Part shown: positions 8,891-17,124 of the stretch, in pieces
How the letters are laid out: the number at the start of each line of letters is the position of its first letter
How positions within the stretch are numbered: the stretch's first letter is position 1
Assembly: GCA_045601405.1 (NCBI GenBank)
Contig: JAZRZO010000011.1
Coordinates: 1 to 57,386 of the forward strand
Direction of reading: 5' to 3'
Length of the DNA stretch: 57,386 nucleotides
Source: RGIG5612 sp045601405
GTDB taxonomy: Bacteria > Bacillota > Clostridia > Lachnospirales > Lachnospiraceae
Made by a program: the position numbers and the translations under genes
The notes under the pieces: generated by a model
Told to the model about the DNA's origin: nothing
Database searches by the model: none
Seen by the model: only the letters and a program-made list of their open reading frames with translations

Positions 8891-9790
8891 TTATCTCTTC
8901 GACCTGAAAGACATATTCTGAACCAGCGACGCGAGCTTTTCTATATATTCGGGAGTTGTTCCGCAGCAGCCCCCAACCATGCTCGCACCAGCCTCTATCA
9001 GCCTGGCCATATAAACCGCGAATTCATCCGCGAGCATATTATAGTGCACTGTTCCGTTAGGTCCTGGCAGCGGAACCCCCGCGTTTGGCTTTGCGATTAC
9101 CGGAAGGGAAACAGCGTCAGCCATCTTTTCGATCACAGAGACCATTTTATCAGGCCCTACGCCACAGTTTGCCCCCACAGCGTCCGCTCCGGCAGCCTTC
9201 AGCGTCTTTGCGGCATTTTCCGGCGTGTCTCCATACAGAGTCATTGCATTTGCCTCAAACGAAAGTGTTGCCATAACGGGGAGATCACATACTTCTCTTG
9301 CCGCTATTACCGCCGCCTCCGCCTCTTTAAGATTTATCATGGTCTCGACAACTATCACCTCGCTGCCTGCCGCGACAAGCAGGTTTACCTGCTCCTTAAA
9401 AACATCAACAGCCTCGCGAAAATCATCTTCGTCCGTAAGATCCAGGTCAGACGCTGTCATTGACACATCTCCCGCTACTATATGTCTGCCGGGAGTTGCT
9501 ACCTGCCTTGCCAGCTGAACAGGAAGTGTGTTGAACCGCTCTATCTCATCTTCGAGCCCCATGGACCCGAGCCTTCGTCTGTTGGCTCCGAAGGTGGACG
9601 CGTATATCACGGAAGCGCCCGCCTCGATATATTCCCCCTGCAGCTTACGGAGCACATCGGGATGGTCGCACACCCATTTTTCCGTATATATTCCTGCCGG
9701 CATTCCATGAGAATACAGATATGTTCCGGTAGCTCCGTCAAGCAGGATTATCCTGTCTTCAGTTATCGATTTAAAAATTTCCCTTGTCAT
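8891..9790 (-). CDS. Homocysteine S-methyltransferase domain protein (MetH N-terminal type)
   Basis: About 299 residues, equal to the stand-alone homocysteine-binding barrel of cobalamin-dependent methionine synthase or related methyltransferases. Visible: ILLDGATGTYLYSHG near the N-terminus, and the zinc ligands in GANCGVG and GGCCGTTPEYI near the C-terminus. It would transfer a methyl group to homocysteine to make methionine; the methyl donor (methyl-cobalamin protein or S-methylmethionine) is not decided by sequence, and no B12 or folate domain is attached. The ATG at 9790 is preferred over a GTG at 9799 because AGGG lies 8 nt before it. MetF and MetV are elsewhere in this window (40495-42030) and could supply methyl-folate. 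Confidence 0.8.
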   Translation of the reverse strand: MTREIFKSITEDRIILLDGATGTYLYSHGMPAGIYTEKWVCDHPDVLRKLQGEYIEAGASVIYASTFGANRRRLGSMGLEDEIERFNTLPVQLARQVATPGRHIVAGDVSMTASDLDLTDEDDFREAVDVFKEQVNLLVAAGSEVIVVETMINLKEAEAAVIAAREVCDLPVMATLSFEANAMTLYGDTPENAAKTLKAAGADAVGANCGVGPDKMVSVIEKMADAVSLPVIAKPNAGVPLPGPNGTVHYNMLADEFAVYMARLIEAGASMVGGCCGTTPEYIEKLASLVQNMSFRSKR

Positions 9791-9878
9791 GATCACCACC
9801 CTTTGAGCATTATAAGACTCCGTATGTTTTTTAGCAATAAAGGCCGGGATTTTTATACAATATACACGCTATTATTTA

Positions 9879-10202
9879 TTGTTCTGTATAAATCTCTTTG
9901 ACTACAACATTCTCCCATGTACGGGATGCGAATCCTGCACAATGATGATGGGTGATGTCGCAATGGGAAAAAGGAAGGATTATCCGGGATGTGTCCTCAA
10001 GGACAAAGATGATATGGACAAGATCATGGATGTCTTCCAGAACTGCAACGGTCTTATCGTGGGATGTCCCACATATGACCTTACGCCAAGCTCACTTTAT
10101 CTTAAATTCGCCCAGCGGTTTCTCGCGTACGAGCTTGCTTTCAGACTATCTGAATCGATCTGGGGGGGGAGCCTTTCATGTCCTCCTGTTGCATTTCTCT
10201 GA
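9879..10202 (+). pseudogene. Remnant of a flavodoxin/NADPH-dependent FMN reductase-like gene
   Basis: The open frame encodes DYNILPCTGCESC, then CVLKDKDDMDKIMD and NGLIVGCPTYDLTPSSLYLKF, which resemble the middle of the iron-sulfur flavoprotein/FMN reductase family (Cys motif, acceptor loop, GxPxY segment). The N-terminal flavin-phosphate loop (GSPRK-type) and all sequence after FLAYELAFR are missing, there is no ribosome site, and the frame ends in unrelated residues. Roughly half of a normal gene remains, so it is called a pseudogene fragment. Confidence 0.6.
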
Positions 10203-10252
10203 ATACCATAGATCAAGTTATACTAAATATAAGATTTTCCCGGTTTTGCAAT

Positions 10253-10286
10253 AAAAAAGCACTCCCCGAAACACATCGAAAAGTGC
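10253..10286 (-). terminator. Rho-independent terminator of tRNA-Gln
   Basis: On the minus strand GCACT (10286-10282) pairs with AGTGC (10263-10259), followed directly by TTTTTT (10258-10253). It begins 10 nt after the tRNA 3' end. Confidence 0.7.
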
Positions 10287-10295
10287 CTTTTTCCC

Positions 10296-10367
10296 CAGGG
10301 CTACTAGGATTCGAACCTAGAAATGACGGAGTCAGAGTCCGTTGCCTTACCATTTGGCGATAGCCCT
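10296..10367 (-). tRNA. tRNA-Gln (anticodon CUG)
   Basis: A 72-nt cloverleaf reads on the minus strand: acceptor AGGGCTA pairs with TAGCCCT, discriminator G; D-arm GCC-AAATGGTAA-GGC; anticodon stem ACGGA/TCCGT with loop CTCTGAC (anticodon CTG, reading CAG); T-arm CTAGG-TTCGAAT-CCTAG. The 3' CCA is not encoded. It has its own promoter and terminator, so it is a single-gene transcript. Confidence 0.93.
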
Positions 10368-10379
10368 ACAGCAAGGGTG

Positions 10380-10409
10380 ATTATATAGCAACCACACTGT
10401 CGTTGTCAA
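10380..10409 (-). promoter_or_regulatory. Promoter of tRNA-Gln
   Basis: Minus strand: perfect TTGACA (10409-10404), 18-bp spacer, perfect TATAAT (10385-10380), 12 bp before the tRNA 5' end. Confidence 0.75.
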
Positions 10410-10443
10410 ACAAATAAGGGAATTTACCAATTGTTAGCTAAGC

Positions 10444-10590
10444 AAGGGAAGGCTATGAATCCCGCCGAAGCAGCATATATATCGACGGACGACTAACCCG
10501 GCACCTGCCAGCCGGAGGTATATATGCTTCGAGGCGGGATAGTAGAAAGACCATCCCGGAGGGGAAAGGCTATGAATCCCCATCGCACGG
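10444..10590. repeat. Dispersed intergenic repeat, copy A
   Basis: Contains the core CGACTAACCCGGCA (about 10489-10503) inside a long imperfect inverted repeat: CCCGCC-GAAGC-CATATATA on the left (from 10461) and TATATATG-CTTCG-GGCGGG on the right (to about 10538). It is flanked on both sides by GGGAAGGCTATGAATCCC-like sequence. Related copies lie at 23356, 27290 and 43134. The element fills the gap between tRNA-Gln and the glycosyltransferase gene. Confidence 0.75.
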
Positions 10591-10595
10591 GTATA

Positions 10596-11594
10596 TCAGT
10601 CGTAGGATACCTTCAGCATATAGAATTCCATCAGAGCGGTGAGAACCATGGCTATTATGAATGCCGCGATAAAGGGCCAGCCCAGAACCATATTTATGGC
10701 AAAGCAGATCAGAGAATATATTGCATATCTGAATATAGAAAATATCAGCCTGCGCGAGCCGGGCGTGTAGCTGATGCTGCGGAAGATCGTATATCTCTCC
10801 GCCACAAAACACAAAAGCGCGTAGATCCCCCAGCAAACAGTGATCGTCACCCAGAAATGCTCATATCCGAGAAGAATCGTGTGCGCCGTAATAATGACAA
10901 TGTTCAGCGCGATCGCGATAACCGCGAACATCTGCGTTCTGAAGAACTGCCTGTATATCCTGAGCGTATCCATCACCGGCTGAAAATGAGACTTTTCATT
11001 ATTGTCAAAATAGATAGTCTCGATAGGAACGCGGTCTGCCTTTATCCCCTGCTTTTCTGCAACCAGAAGGACATTCAGCTCCCAGTCATATTTTTCGCCC
11101 TTCACATCAAGCATCCACTCCCTGTGCTTCATGCCAAAGCCCCTCAGACCCGACTGGTTATCCGGAAGATAACGGTTGTTCGCAAGCGCGAAGAAAAATC
11201 TTGAAAGGGCGTTGCCCACTCTGGACTTCATCGGAGATTTACGCGAAAGACTCCTTACGCTTATAACAAAGTCCTCGCCCTGCTCCAGCTCCTTTCTTAT
11301 CCTGCATATATCCTCCGTGCTGTGCTGACCATCTGCATCAGCCGTAATAAAGCATTCGGCATCCGGATATATCCCGGGAAGCTGTCCTAACGCCTCCTTA
11401 AGCGCCGCGCCCTTACCCTGATTTTCCGGGCTGTGTATCACCACGGCGTCAAGGCCGTCAAAGAAAACCCGGCACTCACTTCTGCTTCCGTCGTCAACCA
11501 CAAGCAGATCAAAGCCCTTTGTCTTAAGCTCGTCCGTAAGTATCTTCAATTTCTCATCCGGATCATAAGCCGGTATGATAACTACCGTTTTCAT
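10596..11594 (-). CDS. Family 2 glycosyltransferase fused to a GtrA-like membrane domain
   Basis: A 332-residue protein. Residues 1-210 form a GT-A glycosyltransferase like dolichyl/undecaprenyl-phosphate sugar transferases: VVIIPAYDPDEKL at the start, LLVVDDGS near 31-38 and the DADGQHS metal motif near 87. Residues about 215-332 contain four hydrophobic helices resembling the GtrA family, which moves or anchors polyprenyl-linked sugars. It probably puts a sugar on a lipid carrier at the inner face of the membrane for envelope glycan modification. Its start overlaps the plsX stop by 4 bp, making it the last gene of the fatty-acid operon; the link between sugar transfer and lipid supply is only suggested by that position. 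Confidence 0.82.
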   Translation of the reverse strand: MKTVVIIPAYDPDEKLKILTDELKTKGFDLLVVDDGSRSECRVFFDGLDAVVIHSPENQGKGAALKEALGQLPGIYPDAECFITADADGQHSTEDICRIRKELEQGEDFVISVRSLSRKSPMKSRVGNALSRFFFALANNRYLPDNQSGLRGFGMKHREWMLDVKGEKYDWELNVLLVAEKQGIKADRVPIETIYFDNNEKSHFQPVMDTLRIYRQFFRTQMFAVIAIALNIVIITAHTILLGYEHFWVTITVCWGIYALLCFVAERYTIFRSISYTPGSRRLIFSIFRYAIYSLICFAINMVLGWPFIAAFIIAMVLTALMEFYMLKVSYD

Positions 11595-12541
11595 AGATCA
11601 AGCGCCTGCAGAATACAGGAGCATATAGTTTTTTCAGTCGCGGCGCCGTGCGCCTTGATCACAGGCTTGCGCGTCCCCGCAAACACAGCTCCCGCCAGGG
11701 AATTATAATCAAAAAAACCTTTGATCCGCTCTTCCGCTTTGCTGCCCTCCTCCTTCGCGAGGCCGGCAGCCAAAAGACCTGCAGCTTCAAAACCCTTTAT
11801 CATTACATTTCCCGTAAAGCCGTCGCATACCGCAATATCAACATCACCGGACAGTATGCCTCCTCCTTCGATATTGCCCGCAAATAAATAACCGTGCTCA
11901 TCCGCGCCGTTTTCCATCAGATCATATGCCTGCCTCAGCGCCGTCGTTCCCTTTGTGCTTTCTTTTCCTACATTTATAAGCCCTGCCACAGGCCTTTGAG
12001 TGCCATATGCGCTGCGGTAAAACGCAGCTCCAAGACGCGCGTAGTCAGCCAGGTCCTCGGGCTTCGGCTCAAGATTGGAGCCGCAGTCCAGTAAAGCAAC
12101 AAGTCCGCCCCCTTTCCTTGGCAGAAGACTCATCAGCGCCGGCTGCAGCAGGCCCTTTTCAAGACCCAGATGAAAACAGCTGCCCACAAGCGCACACCCT
12201 GTGCTCCCTGCTGTTACCATGGCCTTTATATCCTTATCATCCCTGAGAGCTTCAAGCGCAAGCACCATGGAGGAATCATTTTTATTTCTTACCATGCATC
12301 TGGGATCATCATTATTTGTAACAAAGCTATTGGTGTCTATTACAGATATCCTTTCCCTGATCCGGGAGGCGTCCGCACCAAGAGCTGCTGCCTCTTCGGC
12401 AGCGACAATATCAGCGATCAGGCTGCTGCCCGCAAGAACGACCTCAAAACCGTCTCTTTGGTATATTGCCCTTACTGCTCCCCTTACAACTATTTCAGGA
12501 CCGTTGTCCCCGCCAAACATATCGACTGCGATCTTTAACAT
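11591..12541 (-). CDS. plsX: Phosphate acyltransferase PlsX
   Basis: A 316-residue enzyme that interconverts acyl-ACP and acyl-phosphate, feeding the PlsY step of phospholipid synthesis. It starts with the family signature IAVDMFGGDNGPEIVVRG, and the SSMVLALEAL, AMVTAGSTGCALVG and GFTGNVMIKGFE segments are in the usual order. In this operon it lies directly after the FakA-type kinase (8 bp gap), which makes acyl-phosphate from free fatty acid, so PlsX can pass exogenous chains to acyl carrier protein. Slightly short of the usual 330-345 residues but complete. Confidence 0.93.
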   Translation of the reverse strand: MLKIAVDMFGGDNGPEIVVRGAVRAIYQRDGFEVVLAGSSLIADIVAAEEAAALGADASRIRERISVIDTNSFVTNNDDPRCMVRNKNDSSMVLALEALRDDKDIKAMVTAGSTGCALVGSCFHLGLEKGLLQPALMSLLPRKGGGLVALLDCGSNLEPKPEDLADYARLGAAFYRSAYGTQRPVAGLINVGKESTKGTTALRQAYDLMENGADEHGYLFAGNIEGGGILSGDVDIAVCDGFTGNVMIKGFEAAGLLAAGLAKEEGSKAEERIKGFFDYNSLAGAVFAGTRKPVIKAHGAATEKTICSCILQALDL

Positions 12542-12549
12542 AAAACCTT

Positions 12550-14208
12550 CTATTCCACGGCAAAGATAAGCTCATACACCTTATGTCCGCCCTCGATAAA
12601 ACCGTATTCCAGGTGAGGAAATTCCTCAGCTATCATCTTCTCAACAGCCGCAAGCTCCGCCGGGGCTATGTCTTTTCCGTAAAAGCCTGCTATCACCGCC
12701 TTGTTTTCTATATCTTTTGTTTTTTTCAAAAGACCTCTTGCGGCTTCAACGATATCCTCAGAGTCTGAGAGCACCTTCTTCTTGCTGAGTCCGATGTAGT
12801 GACCTTCGGTCACATTAATGTCATCGTACTCCGCATCGCGGCTTGCCTTTGCCACAAGCGCCGTCTCCGTTTCTATTATCGCCTGCTCCATGATACTTAA
12901 AACACTGTCAATATCAAGATTCGGATTCATCATGGAGAGAGCCGCATAGCCTTCCGCTATCGTCTTTGCCCCCGCCACTCTCACATCAGCCCCGTCATAG
13001 ATATCCGCGGCCTGCTCTGCTGCCATCACCACATTTGAGTTGCACGGAAGAACTATAATGTGCTCCGCCTCTATCTTTTTAAAGGCATTTATAAAATCCT
13101 CAGAAGACGGGTTGCTGCCGGAGCCTCCGTCAATGATGATATCCGCCCCTATTTCACTAAAATATCTTTTAAGACCGTCTCCCGAAAGCGCAGCCACTAT
13201 TGCCGTTTCCTTCTTTATCCGCTCTTCCGGCTCTGAGTTTTTTCCGGTAAGAGTCTCATTATGCTGCAGAGACATATTTTCTATTTTTACGGTAAGAAAT
13301 TCGCCAAACCGTCTGGCGTATTCCAGCACCTTTTCCGGCGTAAAAGTATGCACATGAACCTTTACTATATCGTCATCATGTACCGCAACTATGGAATCAC
13401 CCACACTTTCCAGAAAAGCGATCAGTTCTTCCCTGTTGAATCCGCTTCTTTCCTCCTTTGAATTCAGGAGACGCATGATGAACTCCGTACAGTAGCCATA
13501 TTCAAGCACACTATCCGCGGTAAATAATGAAAAATCCATACTCTTCCCGGCAGACCCTTCATTTACAGATAACGCCTCCACCGGCTCTCCTTTCAGAGAG
13601 AACAGCATTCCTCTGATAATGTGTAAAAATCCGGCAGCGCCGGAATCAACCACCTTGGCCTCCCTGAGCACCGGCAAAAACTCCGGTGTGTGCTCAACAG
13701 ACCGTTCAAGCTCATCGGCAAGCGATGAAAAAATCCCAACAAGACCTGCGTCTTTGTTTTCTTCCAAAAGCCCGGCCAGGTGTATGCTTCCGTCCTTCAT
13801 CGCGGTAAGGATCGTCCCCTCTACGGGATTAACAACGGAATCATATGCCTTTTCCGTTCCGGCTCTGAAGGCATCCGAAAGCTCCTTGAGCCCTATGGTG
13901 TCCCTCCCTTCCATTCCAAGCGAAAGGCCCTTGATGAACTGCGATAATATGACTCCGGAATTCCCGCGAGCACTTAACAGCGTTCCTTGGGAAAAGGTCT
14001 TCATGAACTCACCTGCGCTGCTGAAGTTCCCGCCCTCCGCGGCGGCAACTCCTCCTTCAAGTGTCATTGTCATATTTGTGCCTGTATCTCCATCCGGAAC
14101 CGGAAAAACATTTAATTCGTCTACTTTTTCTTTGTTAAGTCTCAGATTGGCAAGGGCGCTCTTAAAAAGCTCCTTCAGGTCTTCTCCGTCAAGTCGCGTA
14201 TCATTCAT
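12550..14208 (-). CDS. fakA: Fatty acid kinase catalytic subunit FakA (DAK2/YloV family)
   Basis: A 552-residue protein. N-terminal DhaL/DAK2 kinase domain (about 1-200) with VPDGDTGTNM near residues 37-46, whose Asp residues bind Mg-ATP; SARGNSGVILSQF near 80; a middle domain about 240-330; and a C-terminal FakA/YloV domain ending in FIEGGHKVYELIFAVE. It phosphorylates fatty acids held by a FakB (DegV) protein, giving acyl-phosphate. Two degV genes lie immediately upstream and plsX downstream, so carrier, kinase and acyltransferase are encoded together. Confidence 0.9.
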   Translation of the reverse strand: MNDTRLDGEDLKELFKSALANLRLNKEKVDELNVFPVPDGDTGTNMTMTLEGGVAAAEGGNFSSAGEFMKTFSQGTLLSARGNSGVILSQFIKGLSLGMEGRDTIGLKELSDAFRAGTEKAYDSVVNPVEGTILTAMKDGSIHLAGLLEENKDAGLVGIFSSLADELERSVEHTPEFLPVLREAKVVDSGAAGFLHIIRGMLFSLKGEPVEALSVNEGSAGKSMDFSLFTADSVLEYGYCTEFIMRLLNSKEERSGFNREELIAFLESVGDSIVAVHDDDIVKVHVHTFTPEKVLEYARRFGEFLTVKIENMSLQHNETLTGKNSEPEERIKKETAIVAALSGDGLKRYFSEIGADIIIDGGSGSNPSSEDFINAFKKIEAEHIIVLPCNSNVVMAAEQAADIYDGADVRVAGAKTIAEGYAALSMMNPNLDIDSVLSIMEQAIIETETALVAKASRDAEYDDINVTEGHYIGLSKKKVLSDSEDIVEAARGLLKKTKDIENKAVIAGFYGKDIAPAELAAVEKMIAEEFPHLEYGFIEGGHKVYELIFAVE

Positions 14209-14213
14209 GCTAT

Positions 14214-15104
14214 CTATGCCTCTCCTATTGTTGTCTCTTCTTTTCCGACACAGAATGCGATCACTGTCCCCGGGCCTACCGAGGCACCCACGATCGGTCT
14301 TATGTGATCCGTATAGATATCCCTGCAGCCTGTTTTTTCTTTTATAGCTGCCGAAAGCTTTTCCACGTCAGCATCCGCATCGGCGTGCGAGATATATACC
14401 GTCTGGTCTTTCGCGTCTTCTATCACACTATTAATGTGCTCCGCGATCCCGTTGATGGCATTCGCCATCCCTTTGGTCTTTTTAACGGCAAAGTTCTGCC
14501 CTCTGGCATCGGAGATGATGATCGGCTTTATGCCTATCAGGTTTCCGAAGAAAGCGCTGGACGCAGTAACCCGCCCTGCTCTCCTCAGGTAATCCAGTTT
14601 TCCGACAGTCCCGCACTGATTCACTCTGTTCCTGTTTTTTTCGATATAGCCTGCAGCCTCGTCAATGCCTTTGCCTTCCGCTCTCATGCGCGATGCCCGC
14701 ATAAGCTGTATGCCCTGTCCGAACGAGCTGTTCAGTGAGTCGATACATATGACTCCGGCTCTTTTATATTCCTTATCAAGTTCCTTAGCCACGACTCTTG
14801 CGGTATTTACAGAGCCTGAAAGCGCCGAAGAACAGCTGATGTAAAGCACGTCCATGTCCATGTCCAGATATTGTCTGAACTTCTTCTCATAAACATGACC
14901 GGGAACCTGAGTGGTCTTCACATCTTTTCCGGCTCTCATTTCATCATAAAACTCCTTCGCGGAAATATTTTCCCAATCGAGCAGAGCCTCGTATTCATTT
15001 CCGTTCAGGACAAAGTTCATCGGAACATAATCTATTTCATATTCAGTCCTGAGTTCTTTATTGAGATCACAGGTTGAGTCTCCTATGATGGCGAACCTCC
15101 TCAT
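14214..15104 (-). CDS. DegV-family fatty-acid-binding protein (FakB type), copy 2
   Basis: A 296-residue DegV fold protein. Motifs: IGDSTCDL at 7-14, the SCSSALSGSVNTA lipid-carboxylate loop near 95, and KLDYLRRAGRVT near 170, all typical of FakB fatty-acid carriers that present the substrate to FakA. Five base pairs separate it from fakA. The preceding gene is a paralogue; two FakB proteins often differ in preference for saturated versus unsaturated chains, but specificity cannot be read here. Confidence 0.88.
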   Translation of the reverse strand: MRRFAIIGDSTCDLNKELRTEYEIDYVPMNFVLNGNEYEALLDWENISAKEFYDEMRAGKDVKTTQVPGHVYEKKFRQYLDMDMDVLYISCSSALSGSVNTARVVAKELDKEYKRAGVICIDSLNSSFGQGIQLMRASRMRAEGKGIDEAAGYIEKNRNRVNQCGTVGKLDYLRRAGRVTASSAFFGNLIGIKPIIISDARGQNFAVKKTKGMANAINGIAEHINSVIEDAKDQTVYISHADADADVEKLSAAIKEKTGCRDIYTDHIRPIVGASVGPGTVIAFCVGKEETTIGEA

Positions 15105-16027
15105 TTTGTTATCTCCTCTATAAGCTTCTTCTCCTCGGTGAGACCTTCTGATATTTCCTTTCCGTAGTAGAACACCACAGCTATACCCGGACCTATGTTG
15201 GCCCCGCAGCTCATGTCCACCCTTGTCATTATTATCTCCCGTGGCTTTATTTCCTCCGCCACTCTCTTTTTGAGTTCTTCGGCGGCCTCTGCCCTGAGGG
15301 AATGCGCCACGACCACAGTCTGTTTATCCGCTTCCTCCACCGTTCTCTTAATGTATTCAACCGCGGTCTTTATCGCTTTTGGCTTCCCCTTCACCTTTCC
15401 TATCACATCGGTAAGACCGTTGCTGTTAAAATCTCCCAGTGAGTTTACGCCCACGAGGGTTCCGAAGAATGCATGGAAGTTATTTATCCTTCCCGTCCTG
15501 CAAAGGAAGAAGAGGTCGTCCAGGGTTCCCATCTGGTGAAAGCGGTTTTTATTGTCTTCCAGCCATCTGTACACCTCATCTATCGTCCGCCCTTCTTTTT
15601 TAAGCTCATCCGCCTTTATCAGCATGGCTGCGATGCAGCCGGAATACCTGAGCGTATCCAGATTATATATCTTTCTTTCAGGGTACTTCCTGCGGAGTAT
15701 ATCTGATGCCTTTACGGCCACGGAATAATTCGCGCTCAGTCCGCTGGAAAGAGACACTGTCAGTATATCCTTGCCTTCCTTCAAAAAGCCTTCATAAAGC
15801 TCTACTGACTGCTCCACTCCCGCAGTCGCGCTTTTATAGATAGCTTTGTCATGTACCATGGAGCCGTAGTAGTCGTCAGCAGAGATCTCCTCCCAGTCCA
15901 GGGTGGAGATATGCTCGCTCCCGTCAGGGAAGCTTATCCTGGTCTTAACATAAGCGGGAATATCGTATCTTTTTCTTAAGTCCTCTGTCATAGAACACGC
16001 TGAATCCGGTATTATTACGCAACTCAT
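15101..16027 (-). CDS. DegV-family fatty-acid-binding protein (FakB type), copy 1
   Basis: About 308 residues, paralogous to the next gene and overlapping it by 4 bp. Shows the N-terminal IPDSACSM loop, TVSLSSGLSANYSVA near 95 and DDLFFLCRTGRI near 170. The ATG at 16027 is chosen because GGAGG lies 7 nt upstream; a GTG at 16033 is too close to that site. First gene of the operon degV-degV-fakA-plsX-GT2. Confidence 0.88.
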   Translation of the reverse strand: MSCVIIPDSACSMTEDLRKRYDIPAYVKTRISFPDGSEHISTLDWEEISADDYYGSMVHDKAIYKSATAGVEQSVELYEGFLKEGKDILTVSLSSGLSANYSVAVKASDILRRKYPERKIYNLDTLRYSGCIAAMLIKADELKKEGRTIDEVYRWLEDNKNRFHQMGTLDDLFFLCRTGRINNFHAFFGTLVGVNSLGDFNSNGLTDVIGKVKGKPKAIKTAVEYIKRTVEEADKQTVVVAHSLRAEAAEELKKRVAEEIKPREIIMTRVDMSCGANIGPGIAVVFYYGKEISEGLTEEKKLIEEITK

Positions 16028-16116
16028 TATCACGCCTCCTTATTCTTTCCTTGTTCTTGCAGACTATGGAATTCTATCATTTTTAATTTTAGATAGCAAC
16101 TTAACGCCCCTTAAGG

Positions 16117-16122
16117 TATACT
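16117..16122 (+). promoter_or_regulatory. Candidate -10 element placed for a leaderless transcript
   Basis: TATACT ends 6 bp before the ATG of the hydrolase gene, so transcription would begin at or within a base of the start codon. No good ribosome site precedes the ATG (AAGG is 12 nt away). The -35 (TAGCAA, 16094-16099) is poor, so support is partial. Confidence 0.35.
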
Positions 16123-16128
16123 TTCAAT

Positions 16129-17118
16129 ATGTCTGCTTTAGCACTGATATTTATTATCATCGCAGCGGTCATTGCCGCGGGGATCATATTCTCATACTTT
16201 TTTATGCGCTATGTTGCCTGGCGTGTATATATGGGCACGCTTGTCCGCACATCACCCGAAGTATGGGGCAGAGCCTGCTCGGAACCGGAAAACGAAGAAC
16301 AGCTTGCCATGTGGGAGAGAGGACTTGCCTGGGCTGCGTCCAGAGGCGTTGATACCGAAGCCACCGCAAATGGCGAACTGAAAAAAAAAGCAGAGTATGA
16401 GGATATAGAAATAGAAAACGAAGGCTTCCGACTCTTCGGACAATATATCAGCCGGGGGCGCGACCGCGCTGTCATCATAATCCCGGGGAGGTGTGAATCC
16501 CTGATGTATTCATACTATTTTGCCCCTCCTTACGATGCTGCCGGGTACAATATTCTGGTGGTGGACATCCGGTGCCACGGGCTGTCCGACGGGAAATATG
16601 AACATGTCGGCATAGGCGAGGACAGTGACATACTTAAATGGGCCGGCATACTTAAGGAAAAATACGGAAATAAGAGCGTTCTGCTCCACGGCATATGCAT
16701 GGGGGCTAACACCGCGGTGCTCGCGGGAGCTTCAGGCAGCGGACTCATTGACGGGCTTGTTCTTGAGGGTCCCTACACCTCTTTCCGCGAAAACTACCGT
16801 CAGCACCTTGTAGTCGGGAAGCACCCGGTATGGCCGCTGCTGGGCATGGTCATGAATCTCATCAGAAAGCATACCGGGATTGATGTCGATAAGGCAAACC
16901 CGATTGATTTCATTGATAAGATAAATATCCCGACACTGATACTGGCCGGAAAAAACGACCTTTATTCAGTTCCGGGCGAAACAGACAGGTTATTTGAAAA
17001 ATGCGCCGGCGAGCCGAAGGAGCTTATCTGGTTCGGGAAGGGTTCTCATTCCCACCTTAGGATCGCTGATGAGGAATTTTATGATGATGCGCTTACCAGA
17101 TGGCTTAGAAAGAGGTAA
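16129..17118 (+). CDS. Membrane-anchored alpha/beta hydrolase with a cysteine nucleophile
   Basis: A 329-residue protein with one N-terminal transmembrane helix (about 4-26) and an alpha/beta-hydrolase domain. The HG-oxyanion region is IIIPGRCESLMYSYYF near 122, and the nucleophile elbow is LHGICMGANT near 190, with Cys in place of the usual Ser. A likely acid is Asp in LAGKNDLYSVPG near 284, and the His is in GSHSHLRI near 310. A Cys-His-Asp triad is known in dienelactone hydrolases. The substrate is unknown; esterase or thioesterase activity is plausible. Six base pairs separate it from the YhaM gene, so the two, and mutS2, are probably cotranscribed. Confidence 0.8.
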   Translation: MSALALIFIIIAAVIAAGIIFSYFFMRYVAWRVYMGTLVRTSPEVWGRACSEPENEEQLAMWERGLAWAASRGVDTEATANGELKKKAEYEDIEIENEGFRLFGQYISRGRDRAVIIIPGRCESLMYSYYFAPPYDAAGYNILVVDIRCHGLSDGKYEHVGIGEDSDILKWAGILKEKYGNKSVLLHGICMGANTAVLAGASGSGLIDGLVLEGPYTSFRENYRQHLVVGKHPVWPLLGMVMNLIRKHTGIDVDKANPIDFIDKINIPTLILAGKNDLYSVPGETDRLFEKCAGEPKELIWFGKGSHSHLRIADEEFYDDALTRWLRKR

Positions 17119-17124
17119 GATAAG

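Noticed and set aside
10524..11204. A 226-codon open frame on the plus strand inside the glycosyltransferase gene
   Set aside because: It lies opposite a well-supported gene, has no ribosome site and its translation matches no family; it is an antisense shadow.
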